From JAHEFT01 sp964443145 (GTDB lineage Bacteria > Pseudomonadota > Gammaproteobacteria > Xanthomonadales > SZUA-36), in contig CAYUBS010000052.1 of NCBI GenBank assembly GCA_964443145.1, forward strand, positions 1 through 18,182: a stretch of DNA of 18,182 nucleotides. The letters run 5' to 3'. Below are positions 1 to 6,704 of the stretch, in pieces. Numbering within the stretch: position 1 is the stretch's first letter; every line of letters starts with the position of its first letter. Made by a program: the position numbers and the translations under genes. Under the pieces are notes generated by a model. That model searched no databases. It saw only the letters and a list, made by a program, of their open reading frames with translations, and had not been told where the DNA came from.

Positions 1-1026
1 GGCCAGGCTGGATTGCAATAAAGGTGTGTGCAGAACCTTGCTATGCACCTGCGGGTCGGCACACATGTCAGAAACCCGCAGTAACCCCCTGGAAGAGCTG
101 CCTGACCGCTTTTCGGGCGCTGTGACTGCCAGCACCAAAGCGTGACTGCCAGGCCGGGAGGACCCCCGGCTAAATGACACGCCCAACCGGCCCAGGAAAT
201 TCTCAACGCTGCGTAGCAACTCACCAGTGAGCATCAATTGACAATGCATTTGCGAGAACAGTGAGCTGTGCGGCAGGGTCGGGCCCGCTCCCTGCGTTGC
301 CAACGTGCCCGGTAAAACAACCGTGAACCGTGCGCCACCACCAGCCGGACTCGAGCACGAGATTCGGCCATCCATCGACATCACCAGGGTATGGCAGATA
401 AACAGACCCAGTCCGCGGCCCATTGGCCTGGACTCCCCGGAAGCCCGAGCCCGCTGATAAGCACCGTAAATTCGGCTTTCTAACTCGGCATCAAGGCCTC
501 GGCCGGTGTCGCTTACGCAGAACTGCAAAGGCGCGCCGGACGACGGACCGCAGCCTGCAGAAACCTCTACGACAACCTCACCACCGCTGGTGAACTTGAT
601 TGCGTTGCCAACCAGGTTGTCCAGCAATTGCCGCACCAGGCAGGGATCGCAATTCCAGTATCTCGGTAGCTGCGGATCGATCACCAGCAATAAGTGATTC
701 TTGCTCAGGCGGGCCGCCGGCGTGTGGCTGGTCAACACCTGTTCCAACATGTCCAGGCCATCAACCCGGACCTTTTCAGGCTCAGACACCAGGCCAATAC
801 CACTCCCGGAAACCCTGACCGTACGGATCAGTGACTGCATCTGCCTGCCGGAGTGTTCAATGGCTCTGAGCCATCGATTTTGTTCTGCCGTCAAGCCGGA
901 ATCACTCAACAACTCAGCCATGCCAAAAAGGCCATTGAGCACATTTCCGAGCTCATGATCAAGCAAGTCCAGATTGTGACCGTTTGGAAAAATAGTACTT
1001 GGAAAGTCGTTAATTTGCCCCTTCAT
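1..1026 (-). CDS. Hybrid-type sensor histidine kinase, 3' end cut by window edge
   Basis: A frame open from an ATG at 1026 to the window edge (342 codons, no stop). Sequence shows a HisKA-like helix with candidate phospho-acceptor His24 in a DHELGN motif. It is followed by an HATPase domain with an N-box (LLDNLVGNAIKF, about residues 134-145), a G1 box (DTGRG, 173-177) and a G2 box (GRGLGL, 203-208). The start has a good SD (AGAGGA) a few bases upstream. There is no transmembrane segment, PAS or other sensor domain before His24, so the protein is probably cytoplasmic. After about residue 250 comes a stretch resembling a receiver fold, with no obvious phospho-accepting Asp in the visible part; a true receiver or HPt domain may follow outside the window. 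The gene is divergent from the GTPase pair. The role as a phosphorelay kinase is inferred from the family; the signal is unknown. Confidence 0.85.
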   Translation of the reverse strand, partial: MKGQINDFPSTIFPNGHNLDLLDHELGNVLNGLFGMAELLSDSGLTAEQNRWLRAIEHSGRQMQSLIRTVRVSGSGIGLVSEPEKVRVDGLDMLEQVLTSHTPAARLSKNHLLLVIDPQLPRYWNCDPCLVRQLLDNLVGNAIKFTSGGEVVVEVSAGCGPSSGAPLQFCVSDTGRGLDAELESRIYGAYQRARASGESRPMGRGLGLFICHTLVMSMDGRISCSSPAGGGARFTVVLPGTLATQGAGPTLPHSSLFSQMHCQLMLTGELLRSVENFLGRLGVSFSRGSSRPGSHALVLAVTAPEKRSGSSSRGLLRVSDMCADPQVHSKVLHTPLLQSSLA

Positions 1027-1165
1027 GAGGATCCTCTAAACACCGCAAAACGTTCTCCGGTAGTGAAGAACGCGGGGCGTGCGGTGCCCGTACATTTAAA
1101 CTACACGGATGAAGACAGCCTGACAATAGCTGCCTAATGCTTCGGGAATTGATATTCTTCCAGTC

Positions 1166-2629
1166 ATGCATGTTCGACTGCTCGTAAGCATTGCCATCCT
1201 GATCATCACCTTCCTGGTGCTGTTCCTGGTTTTGATCGCCTCTGAAACAGCCCTGACGGTCTGGCATTACCTGCAGGAAGCGCCTCTGTGGATCCAGTTG
1301 GCATACACGATCATCCTGGTCGGCCTGCCCCTGCTAACACTGGTGTTGTTCTGGAGTTGGTTCCGCCCTTCTCGCAAGAAAAAGATCATCGAAAAACGTG
1401 AGTTGAGCACTGAGAGCCTGCAGGATGAACTGCTTGAGTCGGCACGCCAGGGCGTTGATGTCAGCGCACCCCTGGAAGAAATCCGGGAACAACGCCGGAG
1501 ACAGGGAAGCGGTGAAGTCTTTATCGCGGTCTATGGCGAGGTCAGCAGCGGCAAGAGCAGCCTGGTCAAAGCCCTGCTACCCGATGCAGAAGTGGAAGCA
1601 GACCCCCGCGCGGGAACCACCAGCGAAATTCGCCATTACTCATGGCAAGCCGCTTCCGGCGACCGTGTGGTGATCGCAGACCTCCCGGGATTTAATCTGG
1701 AAGACGATACCCAGGCGCTGGAGGAAACACGGCGGGCCCACCTGGTGGTCTTCCTGTGCGACAGCGACCTGACGGCCAGCCAGGTGCAACAACTGACATT
1801 CCTGGTTGGGCTTGATAAACCCCTGATCCTCGCGCTGAACAAGTCCGACCGGTATTCAGACGCAGAACTGTCTGTGCTGTTAGCGGAGATCAGGCAGAAA
1901 ACCGGCTTGGCGAAACGCGATGTAGTCGCCATCAGCACGGGCGGTAAAGAAGATGTCATCCGCATGCTGGGCGAGGGCATCGAGCAACGCAGTTCACGCG
2001 AAAGAGCGCCTGAAATCGCCGGGCTGCGCCGGGCGGTGCAAAGACATCTGGACCAGAACCGGGAATTAATGGAGTCTCTGCATGAAACCGCTGTGCTGAC
2101 GATGGCCAGCGAGAAACTGGATGCTGCACGGGACCGACACCGTGCTCAACAGGCCGAAGATCTGGTCAGCAAATACTCAAAGCGGGCGGTGATCGGCGCA
2201 CTGGCTGCTGTGGCGCCAGGCTCAGACCTGGTTATCCAGGGCGTGCTGGCAACCCGGCTGATCCGGGAGCTGTCAAAGCTCTATGATGTGCCGGTGAAAG
2301 AAATCGAAATCGAGTCGTTCCTGCAATTGGCCGGCGGAAAAATCAAGAACATGACGGCGTTAACGCTGGCGATTGCCGGCAACGCTTTCAAGGCGTTTCC
2401 GGGTATAGGAACCATCTCAGGAGGCGTGATACATGCTGTCGCCTATGGCATGATCTTTGACAGCCTGGGCAAAGCCGCAGCCCAAACCATGGCCAGCCGC
2501 GGTGAGTTGCGGCCATACCCAGCAGCAGAAGCTTTCGAGGACTTATTACATGACCGTCTGGAATCAGGTGCAGTCCGCTTTGCGAAAATGGCTGTCTCCC
2601 GCCGGGAAAGAGACCCGGATCAATCCTGA
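1166..2629 (+). CDS. Membrane-anchored GTPase with DUF697 (YcjF-like) domain
   Basis: 487 aa. Two hydrophobic N-terminal segments (about 5-27 and 42-64) are followed by a basic stretch (RPSRKKK). A GTPase domain follows, with P-loop GEVSSGKSS (124-132, Lys130), G3 DLPG (172-175) and G4 NKSD (225-228). A TT pair at 151-152 fits the G2 switch Thr. From about 335 to 440 there is a hydrophobic DUF697-like domain (AVIGALAAVAPGSD, then a second hydrophobic helix pair). This suggests a GTPase anchored in the inner membrane, facing the cytoplasm. The 3' end overlaps the next GTPase gene by 80 nt, implying co-expression. The start at 1166 has no clear SD; it is kept because it puts the whole first TM helix in frame. 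Biological role is unknown; DUF697 GTPases have been loosely linked to envelope stress. Confidence 0.8.
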   Translation: MHVRLLVSIAILIITFLVLFLVLIASETALTVWHYLQEAPLWIQLAYTIILVGLPLLTLVLFWSWFRPSRKKKIIEKRELSTESLQDELLESARQGVDVSAPLEEIREQRRRQGSGEVFIAVYGEVSSGKSSLVKALLPDAEVEADPRAGTTSEIRHYSWQAASGDRVVIADLPGFNLEDDTQALEETRRAHLVVFLCDSDLTASQVQQLTFLVGLDKPLILALNKSDRYSDAELSVLLAEIRQKTGLAKRDVVAISTGGKEDVIRMLGEGIEQRSSRERAPEIAGLRRAVQRHLDQNRELMESLHETAVLTMASEKLDAARDRHRAQQAEDLVSKYSKRAVIGALAAVAPGSDLVIQGVLATRLIRELSKLYDVPVKEIEIESFLQLAGGKIKNMTALTLAIAGNAFKAFPGIGTISGGVIHAVAYGMIFDSLGKAAAQTMASRGELRPYPAAEAFEDLLHDRLESGAVRFAKMAVSRRERDPDQS

Positions 2630-3899
2630 ACAGCACCTGCTGGAAGCTAATCGAAACCTTCGTGAACTGATCGAGGACACGACCATACCCGCATCGGTTC
2701 GGGCCCAGCTGTCCGACGAATTTGAACAAATCGAGGACATTTCAACCAAACTCCGCAATGGGGAAATCCATATTGCCGCATTCGGGCGGGTCGGCGTCGG
2801 TAAATCGTCCTTGCTAAATGCGCTACTTCAGCGCCAGGCGTTCAGTGCCAGTGCACTACATGGGGAAACCACCCGGGAAGGGCGCGAGAAATGGCAATCG
2901 CTGCAGGAGGGTCATGTCGTCCTGATCGATACGCCGGGGATAGATGAACTCGACGGGGAAGAGCGTGAACAACTGGCCCGGAGCATCAGCAGCCGTGCTG
3001 ATGTAACGCTGATGCTTTGTGAGGGCGACCTGACGGATTCAGAGTTTCAGGCACTTAAACAGCTATGCGCGACACAAAAAACGGTGATGCTGGTTTTGAA
3101 CAAGGCCGACCGATACACCGCACAGGAACTTGAATTGCTTCTGGATCGCCTCGGTGAACGATGCAGTAACCTGCTGCCACCGGAGCGGATCATATCCACC
3201 AGTGCTGCGCCCCGGCCACAAACTGTAATCCAGGTTGATCCATCCGGCAAAGAACGGGAGTCGGTACGCGAACAACCGCCTGACATTGGCTTGCTAAAGG
3301 AACGGCTTTGGTCATTGTTGGAGAAAGAAGGCCAGACCCTGGCCGCCCTTAATGCCGCCATCTTTGCCAGTGAACTCGATGAGAAAGTGGCGACCCGGAT
3401 CGTTGCCGCGCGTAAATCTGTCGCAGAGAAGATCATCCGCAACTATTGTGCCGGCAAGAGCTTGTTGGTCGCACTGAACCCGGTACCCATAACTGACCTG
3501 CTGGCTGCCGCAGGCGGGGATATCGCGATGGTGATTCATCTTGGCGAGGTATACGGGTTCAAATTGTCGCGGCGCGAGGCGTCACGCCTGTTGCTCACGA
3601 TCTCCGCACAACTGGTGGCTCTGATGGGCGCCTACTGGGGCATGAACCTGATTTCCAGCGGCCTCAAGATTGCCAGCGCCGGTCTTTCCACTGCATTGAC
3701 CGCCGCCGCTCAGGGCGCGCTCGCCTGGTACGCAACCTACCTCACCGGCAAGATGGCTCAAACGTGGTTTTCCAAGGGTAAGTCATGGGGGAACGCCGGC
3801 CCGAAACAAACAGCGCGCTCTATTCTGGCTTCACTGGACCGGGATTCCATTCTCCGCAATGCGCGGGAAGATTTGCTGGCCCGCCTGAAAGGGCGCTAA
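2550..3899 (+). CDS. Second GTPase with DUF697-like C-terminal domain
   Basis: 449 aa from the ATG at 2550, chosen over an ATG at 2457 because GAGG (2537-2540) lies at proper distance and residues before it look like a shadow of the upstream gene. The soluble N-terminus has no TM helix. GTPase motifs are G1 GRVGVGKSS (79-87, Lys85), G3 DTPG (127-130) and G4 NKAD (184-187), with ETT (106-108) as likely switch I. The C-terminal part, from about residue 320, carries hydrophobic helices (LVALNPVPITDLLAAAGG and a Gly/Ala-rich stretch) typical of DUF697, then a basic tail. It appears paralogous to the upstream GTPase, which it overlaps by 80 nt. The two may form a heteromeric pair at the membrane (inference). 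It converges on the DUF4097 gene, 4 bp away. Confidence 0.8.
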   Translation: MTVWNQVQSALRKWLSPAGKETRINPEQHLLEANRNLRELIEDTTIPASVRAQLSDEFEQIEDISTKLRNGEIHIAAFGRVGVGKSSLLNALLQRQAFSASALHGETTREGREKWQSLQEGHVVLIDTPGIDELDGEEREQLARSISSRADVTLMLCEGDLTDSEFQALKQLCATQKTVMLVLNKADRYTAQELELLLDRLGERCSNLLPPERIISTSAAPRPQTVIQVDPSGKERESVREQPPDIGLLKERLWSLLEKEGQTLAALNAAIFASELDEKVATRIVAARKSVAEKIIRNYCAGKSLLVALNPVPITDLLAAAGGDIAMVIHLGEVYGFKLSRREASRLLLTISAQLVALMGAYWGMNLISSGLKIASAGLSTALTAAAQGALAWYATYLTGKMAQTWFSKGKSWGNAGPKQTARSILASLDRDSILRNAREDLLARLKGR

Positions 3900-3903
3900 T
3901 TTA

Positions 3904-4809
3904 TTATTGACGCCGAATCGAAATATCACCGCTGAAGCTTTCAAGCCGAAATTGAGCGCCGTTGTCGCCTTCACGATGCTGTAGGACCACACCCGGGCCT
4001 TTTGAAACACGCGATGAATCTCCAAAATCCGTGCTGATATTACCGCTGTAGCTCTGAGCGGTAAACTCAGCTTGCTGCGATGCAGGCAGCCGCAATTTTA
4101 CATCGCCGCTCATGGAATCGCAGCTGAGCCGGCCACCATCGGCAAGCGAAAGAGTCAACGTCATATCACCGGAGACCGATTCAAACCGGCCACGGGTGGT
4201 CTCACCCGCCTCAACGGTGACATCACCGGAAACGGTGCTGGCTCCGACCTCGCCCGAAATGCCTACCAGCGTGATTTCTCCACTAACGGTTTCAACCGTA
4301 GAGCGCGAAGAGGTTCCTTCAAATTCCACATCACCGCTGACAGAGCTCAATTCCAGGCGCTGTGGGTGAGCCTCAATTTCCAGATCACCTGCAACGGTGT
4401 TGACCAGGATGCTCTCACCCCGGCTGCCGCTGACAGTAATGTCGGCACTGACGCTGTCGGCCTCGATACTTGCCGATTCGGGGATACGCAGGTAGAGGTT
4501 TGTTCCATCAGTACGGCGTACGCCGTCCCGGTTCCGCACCCGGACCTGGACACCCTTGGAATTCGCCGTAATTTCGACCTCCTCCACGGTATCACCCGCT
4601 TCTCCCCGGACCTGAACTTCGGAGCGGTCCCAGATTACGAACTCCACTTCACCGGCGATATTCTCAACCAGCACCAGCCCGTCTTCCGGCATTTCAAGCG
4701 TTTCGTCAATGTCCTGCCCGCCAAACCCGGCCAGGGGGGCTGCCAGGGCCACAGTGCCAAGCGCCATTATCAAGAGCGTCCTGGATGGATTTTTGATGCC
4801 GATTTTCAT
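3904..4809 (-). CDS. Exported DUF4097-type beta-strand repeat protein
   Basis: 301 aa with an N-terminal signal peptide (basic start, hydrophobic stretch about 11-28, AAPLAG region). The mature part is a repetitive beta-rich sequence in which short units ending in SGD or SGE recur about every 15-25 residues (SVSGDVEF, TVSGEITL, TVSGDVTV, SVSGDMTL, SMSGDVKL, SYSGNIST, SFSGDISI). This is the signature of the DUF4097/putative adhesin beta-helix family, and it suggests a periplasmic or surface location. The start ATG overlaps the stop of the upstream putative anti-sigma gene (ATGA), so it is the third gene of a sigma/anti-sigma operon. This family often sits next to ECF sigma factors; its function is not established. 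The 3' end lies 4 bp from the convergent GTPase stop. Confidence 0.85.
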   Translation of the reverse strand: MKIGIKNPSRTLLIMALGTVALAAPLAGFGGQDIDETLEMPEDGLVLVENIAGEVEFVIWDRSEVQVRGEAGDTVEEVEITANSKGVQVRVRNRDGVRRTDGTNLYLRIPESASIEADSVSADITVSGSRGESILVNTVAGDLEIEAHPQRLELSSVSGDVEFEGTSSRSTVETVSGEITLVGISGEVGASTVSGDVTVEAGETTRGRFESVSGDMTLTLSLADGGRLSCDSMSGDVKLRLPASQQAEFTAQSYSGNISTDFGDSSRVSKGPGVVLQHREGDNGAQFRLESFSGDISIRRQ

Positions 4810-5339
4810 ATCGTCAATCTCCGGTTATTTCTGTCAAGCATTACAAGTTGTTTCAAAAAGCCGAGCTGCCTTACACGCAGTTCAAGCATTCGTTTACTTA
4901 AAAAGCGGTCGCCCGGATTTTCTTCCAGCGCGGTAACCAGGGCTGTTTCGACTACCTGCAGATCTGTCCAGCCCATCTCAATTTTTTCGATCGTCTGTGG
5001 CGCCAGGTTTTCGCGCGAACCGCCGACACGGCTATATTCCCTGAAGGCCGCCACGTACTCGGCGTCAATCGCATTCAGCAACCCTGGAGGCGGACCCGCC
5101 GGATGTGGCCCGGCATCCCAAACGGGCTTCAACAGCAAGCTTGCCGCAAACGCGAGAACTACCGAAGCCGCAGCGGCCATGTACCACCCACTATGTCCGC
5201 GGCGGGTTGAACCTGCTGTCGGGCCTGCATGTTCCATGCGCGTCGAAATCTCAGGCCAGGGATCCCGTCCAGGGCTGATCTCGCGAGGCAATTCCGCCAG
5301 GCGGTCAAGCAGTTGTTGTTCATTCATACTGGGACTCAT
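4806..5339 (-). CDS. Putative anti-sigma factor, single-pass membrane protein
   Basis: 177 aa. It has a cytoplasmic N-terminal part of about 50 residues, one TM helix (about 52-70) and a C-terminal, probably periplasmic, domain with a Pro/Gly-rich linker and a helical end. The start ATG overlaps the stop of the ECF sigma gene (ATGA), and its own stop overlaps the DUF4097 start, so all three are probably translationally coupled. Topology and position argue for an anti-sigma factor. However, I see no zinc-binding HxxxCxxC motif, so it is not a classical ZAS-type anti-sigma. An internal ATG four codons in (MNEQQLL) is an alternative start. Function is inferred from context and topology rather than from a recognised domain. 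Confidence 0.65.
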   Translation of the reverse strand: MSPSMNEQQLLDRLAELPREISPGRDPWPEISTRMEHAGPTAGSTRRGHSGWYMAAAASVVLAFAASLLLKPVWDAGPHPAGPPPGLLNAIDAEYVAAFREYSRVGGSRENLAPQTIEKIEMGWTDLQVVETALVTALEENPGDRFLSKRMLELRVRQLGFLKQLVMLDRNNRRLTI

Positions 5340-5896
5340 CTTTCCAATTCCTCCCGGACCAACTTACGTGCCCGATGTAACTGGGCTTTGGACGACCCTA
5401 CTGCCATTCCGGCGATGCCGGCAATTTCAGCGTGGGTATAGCCTTCAATGTCGTACAAAATCAGCACGGTTCGTGCCCTTTCCGGAAGCTTTGAAATGGC
5501 TTCTTCAAGGTCCATCCGCTGCCCGGCGTAAACATCTCTTGCCCCGATAGCCACTCTTTCGAGCGGTTCTTCCAGCGACGTTTCTCGACTCATTCGGCGT
5601 TTTTGCGAGCGCCGGTCGCTCAGTGCAACGTTCGCTGAAACCCGGTGCAGCCAGGTTCCAAATCGGCTCTCGCCTCTGAAACTACCAAGTTTTGTCCAGG
5701 CCCTTATAAAAGCTTCCTGTAACATATCTTCGGCAAGGGCAGCGTGCCCGCCACACAAACGCCACATCAAGGCATAAATTCGGTTCCGGTGGCGCCGGTA
5801 CAGCTCTTCAAATGCAGCGCGATCACCCTTCCTGGCGCTTTCGACCAGTGCGGCGTCTTCGTCGTGTTTCGCGGTTTTCGCAGGCCACGATGCCAC
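5336..5896 (-). CDS. ECF-family RNA polymerase sigma factor
   Basis: 186 aa. Region 2 (about 27-100) contains the typical DMLQEAFIRAWTKLGSFRGE and FGTWLHRVSANVALSDRR motifs. Region 4 (about 128-182) contains LPERARTVLILYDIEGYTHAEI and a helix-turn-helix ending in LHRARKLVREEL. There is no region 1.1 or 3, as usual for ECF sigma factors. The start is a GTG at 5896, supported by a strong SD (AAGGAG, six bases upstream). The stop overlaps the start of the membrane protein behind it (ATGA), the usual arrangement of a sigma factor with its anti-sigma. It directs polymerase to a specific regulon, probably including its own operon (inference; I could not identify its promoter motif). Confidence 0.92.
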   Translation of the reverse strand: MASWPAKTAKHDEDAALVESARKGDRAAFEELYRRHRNRIYALMWRLCGGHAALAEDMLQEAFIRAWTKLGSFRGESRFGTWLHRVSANVALSDRRSQKRRMSRETSLEEPLERVAIGARDVYAGQRMDLEEAISKLPERARTVLILYDIEGYTHAEIAGIAGMAVGSSKAQLHRARKLVREELER

Positions 5897-5981
5897 TGCG
5901 TGCTCCTTTCATGAATATTGGACACAAACCCGGGCAAAAGGGTTTAAATCGAATTACCCGGCTAATTTTGTTCAAGAGTCT

Positions 5982-6560
5982 TCAGACGGGGATCAGGGTA
6001 CCGATGACATGCTCAATATAGGCATCAAACTCTTCACTGCTCAAGCTTGGAGTCTGGTGTTGCTTCTGCAACTGTAAGAAACCCAGGTATACCGAATACG
6101 TCAACCGTGCCTGGTTGCGCGCTATGCCGGGCTTCATTCCCAGTTCTTCAAATGCTGCAGACAAGTGTTCCATGCGTCGTTGCGCCACCCGCTCCAATAC
6201 GGGCTCGACCTGCGGGTGCCCGGCGGCGGCACACAGCTCACTGTAGACTTCGTGGGTCAGTTTCTCTTTACCCACACGCCGGAAAAATGACTCAAGGCGG
6301 TCGCGGGGATGATCAAACTCACCCAGGGCGCTGTTCACATTACGGCTGTCGTGCTCCTCCCAACGGCCCAGCGCCTGTTCCAGCAGCGCCTCGCGACTCG
6401 CGAAGTGCCAGTAAAAACTACCCTTGGTAATCCCCATCCGGCGTGCCAGTGGCTCTACCGCCAATGCCTGCACTCCCCGCTCCGCAATCAACTCGAGGGC
6501 GCCACGCTCCCAGTCTTCGGCAGAAAGCGTGGTTCTTTCATTTTTTTTCAACGGTGTCAT
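5982..6560 (-). CDS. TetR-family transcriptional regulator
   Basis: 192 aa from the ATG at 6560. A TTG 36 nt upstream (6596) would give 204 aa; neither has a convincing SD. The N-terminal HTH (about 15-60) reads ALELIAERG, then PLARRMGITKGSFYWHF, a classic TetR recognition helix, followed by a variable ligand-binding domain. The gene is divergent from fadE, with a perfect inverted repeat between them. The likely role is repression of fadE, with a fatty acyl-CoA or similar ligand (inference from context; PsrA and FadR of other bacteria are TetR regulators of beta-oxidation). It is followed 85 bp later by the ECF sigma gene on the same strand, probably a separate unit. Confidence 0.88.
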   Translation of the reverse strand: MTPLKKNERTTLSAEDWERGALELIAERGVQALAVEPLARRMGITKGSFYWHFASREALLEQALGRWEEHDSRNVNSALGEFDHPRDRLESFFRRVGKEKLTHEVYSELCAAAGHPQVEPVLERVAQRRMEHLSAAFEELGMKPGIARNQARLTYSVYLGFLQLQKQHQTPSLSSEEFDAYIEHVIGTLIPV

Positions 6561-6630
6561 GAGGTCACTTAAGTACCCGTCCTGATGGATTAGCAAGTGT
6601 ACCGTGTTTCAGGCTCAATTTAGCTGCGTA

Positions 6631-6659
6631 TTGACATGCATCATCACGTTTACCATACT
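6631..6659 (+). promoter_or_regulatory. Promoter of fadE
   Basis: A consensus -35 TTGACA (6631-6636), a 17-bp spacer and a -10 CATACT (6654-6659). Transcription would start near 6666, about 40 nt before the fadE ATG. An ATG at 6636 overlaps the -35 and is therefore not the true start. Confidence 0.7.
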
Positions 6660-6674
6660 CCGGCGTATGGTAAA
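6649..6674. promoter_or_regulatory. Palindromic operator, probable TetR-family binding site
   Basis: A perfect 10-bp inverted repeat: TTTACCATAC (6649-6658) and GTATGGTAAA (6665-6674), around a 6-bp spacer TCCGGC whose centre CCGG is itself symmetric. It covers the fadE -10 and the predicted transcription start. It lies between fadE and the divergent TetR gene, so binding would block RNA polymerase at fadE. Assignment to this TetR is inferred from position. Confidence 0.7.
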
Positions 6675-6704
6675 GTTGAAGATGCTAATTGCAGGAGTAT
6701 TGTT

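Noticed and set aside
1028..1037. Palindrome GAGGATCCTC at the histidine kinase ribosome binding site
   Set aside because: Ten bases including the SD. Likely a coincidence, with no loop to form a hairpin.
2457..2549. Earlier ATG for the second GTPase
   Set aside because: No SD, and the residues have no GTPase-like character. The ATG at 2550 has GAGG in place.
4072..5550. Long plus-strand frame of 492 codons antisense to the DUF4097 and anti-sigma genes
   Set aside because: No domain or SD. It mirrors the repetitive real genes on the minus strand, which have clear family motifs and coupled starts.
5926..5945. Inverted repeat AAACCC / GGGTTT between the TetR and ECF sigma genes
   Set aside because: Only a 6-bp AT/GC stem with an 8-nt loop and no T-tract. 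Too weak to call a terminator.
6636..6704. Upstream ATG for fadE adding 23 residues
   Set aside because: It lies in the -35 box and crosses the operator. AGGAG before 6705 decides the start.
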